Shown piece after piece: positions 58,901 to 64,000 of a stretch of 64,000 nucleotides of DNA. The DNA is from Choristoneura fumiferana. Its lineage: Eukaryota > Arthropoda > Insecta > Lepidoptera > Tortricidae. The position numbers were made by a program, and so were the translations under genes. The DNA lies in the NCBI RefSeq assembly GCF_025370935.1, contig NC_133485.1, positions 17,973,706 to 18,037,705 on the forward strand, read 5' to 3'. Position 1 is the first letter of the stretch, and each line of letters starts with the position of its first letter. The notes below the pieces were generated by a model, which was given only the letters and a program-made list of their open reading frames with translations, searched no databases and had not been told where the DNA came from.

Positions 58901-60410
58901 AAAAAACTCCGCGTCACTTTTGATGGTTGTTTGTCAACAAACTGATGAGATTTATTTATCTTATCGGTGTTGTCCTATTAGAGTATTAGTTGCCAGTGCA
59001 CAAAAACAAGTTTCTACCAAAATTGGCGTTAAAGCTGGCTTTATAAAGCGTCACCTAAATATTCGTAACGAAAACGTGGAATTTTGGCACGTGAAAAGAA
59101 ATAATTTTTTTTAAAGGGCTTATATCAATTATCTCATTTGCGACCTTGAGAGTTTATATCGTGTAATATAATAAAAAAAATTAAACCTCTAGGTGTTATC
59201 AGTTTTTTTTTATCAGCGTTCCAAATTTGAAACGTCCAAATTGGTCAAAATTCGCGGCCTTACTTTTGACAACCTTAGAGCGACCGCCGAGCGTAGGTAT
59301 GAAAAGTGAAGTAGGTACATACAGGAGATTGACTTGTGAACTATCTGTGTTTTGTGCTTGAGATCCCGCGGGTTCGATTCCCGGCCGGGGCAGATATTTG
59401 TATGAATAATACTAATGTTTGTTCTCGGGTTTTGGATGTTTAATATGTATTTTTATATGTAAAAAGCCGTGGTGGCCTAGTGGTTTGACCTATCGCCTCT
59501 CAAGCAGAGGGTCGTGGGTTCAAACCCCGGCTCGCACCTCTGAGTTTTTCGATATTCATGTGCGGAATTACATTTGAAATTTATCACGAGCTTTGCGGTG
59601 AAGGAAAACATCGTGAGGAAACCTGCACAAACCTGCGAAGCAATTCAATGGTGCATGTGAAGTTCCCAATCCGCACTGGGCCCGCGTGGGAACTATAGCC
59701 CAAGCCCTCTTGTTCTGAGAGGAGGCCTGTGCCCAGCAGTGGGACGTATATAGGCTAGGATGATGATGATGATGATGAATATGTATGAAGTACCTATGCA
59801 ATATCTAAATAAGTATGTTTATCCGTTGTCTAGTATCCATAGTACAAGCATTGCTTAGTTTGGGACTAGGTCAATTGGTGTGAAGTGTCCCATGATATTA
59901 TTTATTTATAAATTTTCATTAGTCTGTCTGTCTATATTGAAAATACAAACTGAAATATAGACTCACTGCTTAAGTGGCTAAATAAGAGACAAACAAGCTG
60001 AGATATGAGGTGCATAGGGGAAATTCGTGTCGGTACCGTTGACCATCAGTGGTGTAGCGGTATAGCACGCGGTACGGATTACCGAGGACCTGGGTTCGAT
60101 TCCCAGTGATGGTCTTATTTTTCTGGTTTTTCTGTGCATCTATATTTCAGTTTGTATTTTCAATTTAGGTTTTACGGGATGACCGTAAAAGTAAAAATTT
60201 GGAATTGAAATAAAAAATACAAAAAGATTCCAAAATCTGTCTGTCTATGTTAGGTTCATTTATTGAATGGATATTTTTTCCAGTCAGTCGTGTTGTTAAC
60301 TAGCGTTAAACGTGGTCCAACTGTTTGGTCTTACCAATAAGCTTACCTGTTAAGGTTAAACTCGAAGCCTGTTGCAGCAGAACACACCCCAACACAAAAA
60401 ATAATAACAT
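46797..60410 (-). CDS. nrf-6/drop-dead family membrane acyltransferase, right copy, intact
   Basis: Thirteen exons with GT/AG sites give one open frame of about 647 codons: signal peptide (1-20), NRF domain with cysteines and two N-glycosylation sequons (about 22-140), first helix (143-160), then the acyltransferase-3 domain (about 205-605) with H222, FFxxSG, LTPxYA, HAWYLAADFQL and the FIVEKP end, and a basic tail. The family (C. elegans NRF-6/NDG-4, Drosophila drop-dead) is implicated in lipid or drug transport and epithelial secretion; catalysis is unproven. Exon 3 keeps the G missing in the left copy, restoring phase: SKEQGDIVTKFLLCF. About 38 residues differ from the left copy. Convergent with it, tail to tail. 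Confidence 0.93.
47165..47240 (+). repeat. SINE type B head, right arm
   Basis: AGCCGTGGTAGCTTCAGCTA ... ATCGTGGATTCATACCC; partner of 27,895-27,975. Confidence 0.6.
47325..47497 (-). CDS. right copy exon 12
   Basis: Same two in-frame acceptors as the left copy. Residues read LETHRGILNWAGWGILAKFT, YSTYIVHVCILRTYTADNDA, LSRTTFYKI. Nine of ten base differences from the left copy replace an amino acid. Confidence 0.88.
47575..47761 (-). CDS. right copy exon 11
   Basis: Two base differences from the left copy (I/M, C/F in LFGAMIFFHIFF); otherwise identical over 187 bp. Confidence 0.95.
48063..48213 (-). CDS. right copy exon 10
   Basis: No difference from the left copy found in 151 bp. Encodes ALNFFVNDDTFNNLYKRGHT and the next helix. 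Confidence 0.95.
48430..48780 (-). repeat. RTE-type LINE 3' fragment, right arm
   Basis: Partner of 26,384-26,720; ends ATCATCATGTCAG, CTGCTGGGCATAGGCCTCCC. Confidence 0.85.
48934..49107 (-). CDS. right copy exon 9
   Basis: WYLAADFQLSILGIIIAYVL and AVGLLTPAVQVFMQNLHA. Replacements against left: C/Y, I/L, G/V, H/Q; one silent change. Confidence 0.95.
49198..49760. repeat. SINE head, dispersed repeat and RTE 3' end, intron 8
   Basis: 49,198-49,385 pairs with 25,769-25,935; 49,440-49,515 is a SINE B head; 49,560-49,760 is the reversed RTE 3' end pairing with 25,380-25,600. Confidence 0.65.
50015..50118 (-). CDS. right copy exon 8
   Basis: PIIETEAEDCYHAWWRHLLY, IQNYFDNNQCMAHA. Two replacements (V/A, K/N), no silent change. 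Confidence 0.93.
50315..50393 (-). CDS. right copy exon 7
   Basis: LTPPYAMVMFFVMTLGRRMG, DGPFWK. One replacement (H/R) and two silent changes. Confidence 0.9.
50449..50540 (-). repeat. 17-bp minisatellite, about five units
   Basis: Minus-strand repeats of TTTTGATACAGTAGACG; one unit carries an extra base (CGTCTTACTG) and one lacks one. One more unit than the left arm. Confidence 0.88.
50682..50842 (-). CDS. right copy exon 6
   Basis: TYSNLPFHILVNGTLIVQSF, FIISGLLTMYSTLVEGNNFS, LLPQGILKRWLR. Replacements K/N, Y/V (two bases), G/E (two bases), P/Q, N/K; three silent changes. Confidence 0.93.
51070..51545. repeat. LINE ORF2 fragment and RTE 3' fragment, right arm
   Basis: 51,070-51,350 (minus) pairs with 23,941-24,240; 51,360-51,545 (plus) pairs with 23,736-23,940. 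Both predate the duplication. Confidence 0.7.
51560..51860 (-). mobile_element. SINE type B, right arm
   Basis: CCCACTGTTGGGCACAGACC ... GGGCTCGAACCCACGATTCT; partner of 23,432-23,725. Confidence 0.8.
51875..51959 (-). CDS. right copy exon 5
   Basis: RTISICLVLLGHCPIPSLIT, SDNPALVER. All five differences from the left copy are replacements (T/I, G/S, V/A, F/L, M/V). H222 kept. Confidence 0.9.
52980..53035 (+). repeat. RTE-type 3' terminus, right arm only
   Basis: GAGAGGCCTATGTCCAGCAG, TGGACTAAGATAGG, CGATGATGATGATGAT; only the last 55 bp of an RTE copy. Confidence 0.75.
53200..53335. mobile_element. GGGGCTGTTTCACCATCC-type MITE
   Basis: GTTAACTGACGGTTAAATGT ... ACATTTAACCATCAGTTAAC with inner GAAGCCGTCTC / GAGACGGCATC; near-complete palindrome ending CAATGGATGGTGAAACAG. 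Confidence 0.8.
53348..53456 (-). CDS. right copy exon 4
   Basis: VTKFLLCFAIRRNWRSMLTR, HGTSTKIKRLKCLDGF. Joins exon 3 in phase. Two replacements (Q/H, M/I) and one silent change. Confidence 0.92.
54345..54615. mobile_element. fold-back MITE, right-arm copy
   Basis: ACGGTGCCTCAGCACGAGCC and GGCTCGTGCTGAGGCACCGA arms; partner of 20,385-20,635. Confidence 0.85.
54723..55097 (-). other. intronic 124-codon open frame, right-arm partner
   Basis: MCRPAHANNIYYERKRDSMI start; open through ISEVTHRFKRVIRTNVLQYL. Differs from 18,712-19,056 by substitutions and in-frame indels. No domain recognised. Confidence 0.35.
55396..55845. mobile_element. hAT-type MITE, right arm only
   Basis: Ends CAGTAGTGCCCAAACTT and TTTGGGAATCACTG, the hAT-type terminal form. 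An 8-bp target-site duplication TTCTAGAG lies at 55,388-55,395 and 55,846-55,853. The left arm at about 18,500-18,510 has one CTCTAGAA, an intact empty site. 450 bp, no transposase. Confidence 0.92.
55854..56215 (+). repeat. RTE-type LINE 3' fragment, right arm
   Basis: RDRIRNTEICQRAKVIDIAR, KLKWQWAGHIARRTDNRWGR, closing GCTGATGATGATG. Partner of 18,175-18,500. Confidence 0.8.
56285..56603 (-). CDS. right copy exon 3, in frame
   Basis: 319 bp; the GGGG run before the donor keeps phase 1 (GGG GAC ATT G|GTAAG). NRF motif HWGICLRQSC and first membrane helix identical to the left copy; one silent change. Confidence 0.95.
57258..57397 (-). CDS. right copy exon 2
   Basis: DDEFMRLPELFKLEKYYECL, RQPGDTYCYVNARLYGNDSN, DIYRTLV. 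Two replacements against left (F50/Y, H65/R). Confidence 0.93.
57871..59260. mobile_element. 1.39-kb TIR element with nested LINE ends, right arm only
   Basis: Perfect 21-bp terminal inverted repeats beginning AGGCCGCGAATTTTG, TA on both sides (57,869-57,870; 59,261-59,262). Inside are two LINE 3' ends in inverted orientation (58,352-58,490 minus; 58,591-58,875 plus). No transposase frame. The left arm lacks it, but the following ~100 bp also differ, so the empty site is exact on one side only. Confidence 0.8.
59360..59900 (+). mobile_element. SINE type A, right arm, interrupted
   Basis: Partner of 8,336-8,590; the two halves (59,360-59,450 and 59,787-59,900) are separated by a SINE B. The first part of the tRNA-like head is replaced. 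Confidence 0.8.
59451..59777 (+). mobile_element. SINE type B inserted in SINE A, right arm only
   Basis: Head GCCGTGGTGGCCTAGTGGTT, B box GTGGGTTCAAACCCC, tail of six GAT units. 9-bp target-site duplication AATATGTAT at 59,442-59,450 and 59,778-59,786. The left arm has a single ATACATATT near 8,442. Confidence 0.93.
59936..60236 (+). mobile_element. SINE type C, right arm only
   Basis: tRNA-like head AGTGGTGTAGCGGTATAGCA, B box CTGGGTTCGATTCCC. 12-bp target-site duplication CTGTCTGTCTAT at 59,924-59,935 and 60,237-60,248; left arm has one copy (8,296-8,307, reverse). Confidence 0.93.
60347..60410 (-). CDS. right copy exon 1: start and signal peptide
   Basis: Identical to left exon 1 over 64 bp; ATG at 60,408-60,410, donor ACAG|GTAAGC. 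Confidence 0.88.
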
Positions 60411-60609
60411 TATCACTTCTTTAAAATCCGTTTAATTTAATTACTAAACATTAAATTATATACTTAATTCACTGTATCACTTCATGTCATAAATAAAGGA
60501 TCCCCACTTGACCTAATAACAAATGTCATAATGTAACGTTTGACATAATCATCCCTTGAACTAACAGTTGCTTCATTGAAATCGAAGGGTTTTATGTTTA
60601 ATTAAAATT

Positions 60610-61799
60610 CTGTGCCTCCTGTGATAAGTGATACAAGTGCAAAATCGTCATTTTACAGCAGAGCGAAAATAAGATATAAAAAATTCTGGTTTGTGAGCCA
60701 AGGGGGCTAGCATATTCTGAAGCACCTTTTTTATACATAAAAATATATTCTATAATCTTTCATTTAGTGTTTTTCGGTAAATATTGTTTGTTCAAAGAAA
60801 ATCGCGAAAAACCTGTGAGTTGTACCCATTGAAATGTCTAATATGAGTAAATGATATGTGTGTTAGATGATGCAAGTTCTGTTATACCATGGTGCACCCC
60901 TGGAGCACCCATAATATCTCTTGGTGTAAACTGATATGATATACATGAACTTGTAAAACGCACTCACTCACTCACTCACTCACACTCAGCGTAATAGTAT
61001 GTTCCCAGCTCAATGTTGCTTTAAGTAAAGTAAAACAAAAAAACCTGAAAAATTGTTTTTTTGACCTTGTATCCCGTTACAAATAAAATTTACCTAACTA
61101 ATATTAGTTTGCATTTGCAAAAAGTAAAGTAACATATCAGTTTGCAGCGACACTGAGGCGAGCAGATCCGGCGCACCCCTGATCCCGGGTCACCTCACCC
61201 CCACGCACACCCACCACACTTTATGCTTGCACTTGTATCACTTAACAAAACTGTTATTGCCGGAGGTTATTGCATAAATATTTTAAGGGAATAGTTTGAC
61301 TTATACATATAATTTTAATTTGTATACCTTTACACTTAAAAATGTGTTAGTGAAAAGTGATTCATAACGAGATGTATCACTTATCACAAAAAAAAAAATT
61401 GTCTCGCATTGGTAGTAGTATGTACATGTTGAGTTGTACCCTGGTCTGATTTTAGAAAAGTTGGTCAAAAGTGGTATAACTGTAGATATATCAATATTTC
61501 CGAAAAAAGTACCGAAAAATAAAATGTAACAATAAATTCAATTTCACTTATACCACAAAGAACGAAAATAATCTTTAGAGCAATTACATAAAGGGGTTAC
61601 AACTTGATATATATCAATGTGCACGATTTTTTCCTGCTAGTTGTATCACTTTTCACAAAATTAGCTCCGAAACTATAACATCTAAAAGTACGTGAGATAG
61701 ACCCAAAAATTTGTTATTTTTTCTGATTATTTCTAAATAAAAACACACAAAAGGGTACAAGTCGACTTGACGACTTGTCGTTGATCACAGGAGGCACAG
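60610..61799. mobile_element. 1.19-kb TIR element just upstream of the right gene copy
   Basis: 16-bp perfect terminal inverted repeats (CTGTGCCTCCTGTGAT) and AATT target-site duplication (60,606-60,609; 61,800-61,803). It contains repeated TTGTATCACTT / TATCACAAA motifs and a (CACT)n run at 60,960-60,985. No transposase. The left arm is an empty site near 7,955-7,965. It begins 200 bp upstream of the right start codon, in the likely promoter. Confidence 0.9.
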
Positions 61800-62340
61800 A
61801 ATTGCGTCTTAAAATAAAACTTTATTATTCTGTAATTTTAGCAAAACAACCGACAAACGATCAAGCCAAACGTTTCATTATGAAATTAATAATTAACGCC
61901 AAATAATCCTAAATTAATAATTTACTTTAAAGTCACGAAAGTAAAAGTAACAATTAGACTTTAACACGACAGACACAACTGCAGGTGTATTTCAAAATAA
62001 GCTGCTTCGTCAAGAGCAATGCTTAATATGAACCAGTTGGATTCAAGGCTTGGCGCAGACCGACTTGCGCATAACGCACTTGTTCCAACGCCGACGATGA
62101 ACGCGAAGCGATAAAGCTACAAATTAAGTACGAGTTAACGAGCGATAAGCGATTGTGTAGTTCAGATAGTTGTCGATGGGCAGGATAAATAATACTACAA
62201 CTAATACTCTTACAAAAGCTTTTATTTGCAAATTGTGTACTATAGGGTAGGTAGCCATTACGAAAAAACACAAGTAATATTATGTGCGTTATAACACAAT
62301 TAAAACACACTACAGTCTTAAAATCTATTACGAGAAGCAT

Positions 62341-62460
62341 GAAAAATTTGAGTGGAATAAAATTAAATGTCATAATAATATTTTGTTGAGAAAAGGTTTA
62401 CCTATTCTAATTTAGTTTTTTTCCTTTACCTTTTTTGAGAAAAGCTTTTTTTTTAGCAAG
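62341..62460. repeat. hairpin element H remnant, outer right arm
   Basis: GGAATAAAATTAAAT and TTTTTTGAGAAAAGCTTTT parts of element H without the hairpin core. Pairs partly with 2,778-2,833. Confidence 0.6.
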
Positions 62461-62729
62461 CATGTGGTATTCTGAAAATGTTTGCCAAAATGTTTCATTT
62501 GCCAAACTGTTTCATTTCTCTAAACAATTTAATAAAACCAAAAAAAAAATTTTTTCTTATTTATAGAACACAGTATGTTAGGTTAGGTTTGTTTAATGAA
62601 AATTCCGAAAAAAAACATCGTTTCATAGAAAATCGTGAGTTGAGAAATGAAACAGTTTGGCAAATATGAAACATGTGGGGATCGTGAGTTGGGATAACCT
62701 AACGAACAAAAAGTTGGAAAACCCCCGAC

Positions 62730-62890
62730 TTTGTCACTTCAAAGTTCAATATCTCAAAACTTGCCTTCAATTGAAAAAAAAACCGCATTCAAATCGGTCA
62801 ACCCATTTAAGAGCTACGGTGCCACAGACACACACAGACACACATAGCGGTCAAACTTACAACACCCCTCTTTTTGCGTCTGGGGTTAAA
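62730..62890 (+). repeat. CCCCCGAC repeat at the outer end of the right arm
   Basis: AAACCCCCGACTTTGTCACT to TTTGCGTCTGGGGTTAAAA. Palindrome homology ends inside it (the left arm has only its first ~30 bp, 1,013-1,043). Confidence 0.75.
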
Positions 62891-62946
62891 AAGGCAGACA
62901 ACCAAGCATATTACGAGTATGTGCGAATTAATATCTGTCACAGCGG

Positions 62947-63023
62947 AGCGTGCAAAAATATCTGACACGTCCTTCCGGCCCTAGAAATAGAGTCGTATCA
63001 GATATTTATGCACGCTTGTTGTG
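62947..63023. mobile_element. short MITE
   Basis: GCGTGCAAAAATATCTGACACG and facing GTATCAGATATTTATGCACGC around a GC-rich loop; about 75 bp, in the outer right flank. Confidence 0.7.
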
Positions 63024-63146
63024 TCAGATATTGGTGCTGGGGACTGTACCTACCGTACAAATTATCGGAAGTCCGAAAGCTTTACTCATACATATTTTTT
63101 TAAATACTAACGACATAGTAACTAACGATCGAAACTCATAATCATC

Positions 63147-63314
63147 CAGAGGCGTCTTTACCTATAGTGCAGGGTGTGCGTTGCACACGGGCGCAGCGGT
63201 GTTAGGGGCGCCGGCCGCGGCACTGTGTACGTATTCCATTTTGACCGCGCGCTTCCTAGATGGCGCTAAAGTAATAATTGCACACGGGCGCTACATGGGC
63301 TAAAGACGCCGCTG
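63147..63314. mobile_element. hAT-type MITE in the outer right flank
   Basis: Ends CAGAGGCGTCTTTA and TAAAGACGCCGCTG; 8-bp target-site duplication TAATCATC at 63,139-63,146 and 63,315-63,322. 168 bp, GC-rich interior, no coding. Confidence 0.92.
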
Positions 63315-63322
63315 TAATCATC

Positions 63323-63780
63323 AGAATTCATAATATCACTTATCATACTAATAATCATTGGCATTTAAAAATCAATGGCAAAAGGTTACAAACAAGAAAA
63401 ATAAGAACCGGTTTACGGCAAGAAGGGGAAAAGCGCAAACAAATAGCCAATGCAAGTTTAGAGCTACGGGAAATAACATTGAGCTGTTTATCTCGAATGT
63501 ACACAAAGATAACTTAAAACAACGCAATTAAGAGTGACCTTGGAAAAGCTTACCTATGAAAAGGGAAAAAAGGCATAACGCATTTAAACTTAGTGTGCCT
63601 TCCTATATGCTAAGTTTATTTTTAGACGATAATTTATGGCCTGACGGCATATCGTTTAGGAAATTTATTCATTTTAGACCTAAGCCTAAATAAAGTACCC
63701 CAACCTTGAATAATGATTAGTACAAATGGAAAAAATAAAGTGCAGGACACTGTACTCGTGTTTTATAACTGTAAATCCAT
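63323..63780. other. no gene seen
   Basis: AT-rich outer flank with an open frame of 79 codons (63,278-63,517) without recognisable motif. No element ends found. Confidence 0.4.
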
Positions 63781-63789
63781 CAAGCGATC

Positions 63790-64000
63790 GGTTGACGGTT
63801 GAAGTGGCAGTGGGCGGGGCACATTGATCGCAGGACGGATGGCCGATGGGGCCAGAAGGTTCTCGAATGGCGTCCGCGGACCGGGAGACGAGCTGTCGGT
63901 AGGCCTCCAACAAGATGGAGCGACGACTTGGTTAAGATCGCGGGATCGGTGGATGCGGAAAGCACAAGACCGGTCTAGTGGAGAGCCTTAGGCCTATGTC
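63790..64000 (+). repeat. RTE-type LINE 3' fragment running off the window
   Basis: GAAGTGGCAGTGGGCGGGGC, TTCTCGAATGGCGTCCGCGG, GGTTAAGATCGCGGGATCGG: same 3' region as 26,384-26,720, ending GGCCTATGTC at the edge. Confidence 0.8.

Larger units (their letters stand above)
40290..62760 (-). repeat. right arm of ~62-kb imperfect palindrome
   Basis: Inverted copy of 1,015-33,645 with the same gene, introns and old repeats in order. Shorter because it lacks about 5.1 kb of intron 1, about 3 kb of intron 2, and several elements near both ends; it has gained its own insertions (43,490-46,618, 55,396-55,845, 57,871-59,260, 59,451-59,777, 59,936-60,236, 60,610-61,799). Confidence 0.93.

Noticed and set aside
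60959..60990. CRISPR-like or telomeric repeat
   Set aside because: Only a short CACT simple repeat inside a TIR element; no spacers and no TTAGG units.

Overview
This is animal (insect) nuclear DNA, most likely from a moth or butterfly. Coding sequence is split into small exons with GT/AG introns, the DNA is AT-rich, and nearly all the rest is transposable-element debris of types common in Lepidoptera: RTE-type LINE 3' ends closing in GATGAT repeats, tRNA-headed SINEs, Helitron-like ends in CTAG, hAT and other TIR miniature elements. The lepidopteran assignment is inference from these repeat types. There is no bacterial gene, CRISPR array or rRNA.

The layout is one very large imperfect palindrome. 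A left arm (about 1,015-33,645) and a right arm (about 40,290-62,760, inverted) carry the same single-copy-type gene in convergent orientation, separated by a central non-paired segment (about 33,650-40,290). The outer flanks (1-1,014 and 62,760-64,000) show no match to each other. The arms differ in length (about 32.6 and 22.5 kb) because each has gained and lost its own transposons; several insertions have clean target-site duplications in one arm and an intact empty site in the other.

The gene is a 13-exon member of the nose-resistant-to-fluoxetine (nrf-6) / drop-dead family: a signal peptide, a secreted Cys-rich NRF domain, then a multi-pass acyltransferase-3 membrane domain, about 647 residues. 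I reconstructed all 13 exons in both arms with consensus splice sites. The right (minus strand) copy is open throughout. The left (plus strand) copy has lost one G near the end of exon 3 and is frameshifted as written. The copies differ at about 38 amino acids but only about 11 silent sites in my hand alignment, and the differences are uneven: exons 1, 3 and 10 are (nearly) identical while exons 5, 6 and 12 differ at about 6% of bases.

The centre and introns hold LINE fragments, nine copies of an interspersed repeat of up to about 0.65 kb built around GGGTTCCG, a hairpin-forming element arranged once as a head-to-tail tandem, several fold-back MITEs, and a 17-bp minisatellite that differs in copy number between arms. 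The main question is whether the palindrome is a real inverted duplication or two diverged haplotypes joined head to head by the assembler; the sequence alone cannot settle it, though the outer flanks, the protein divergence and the independent insertions make it worth testing.
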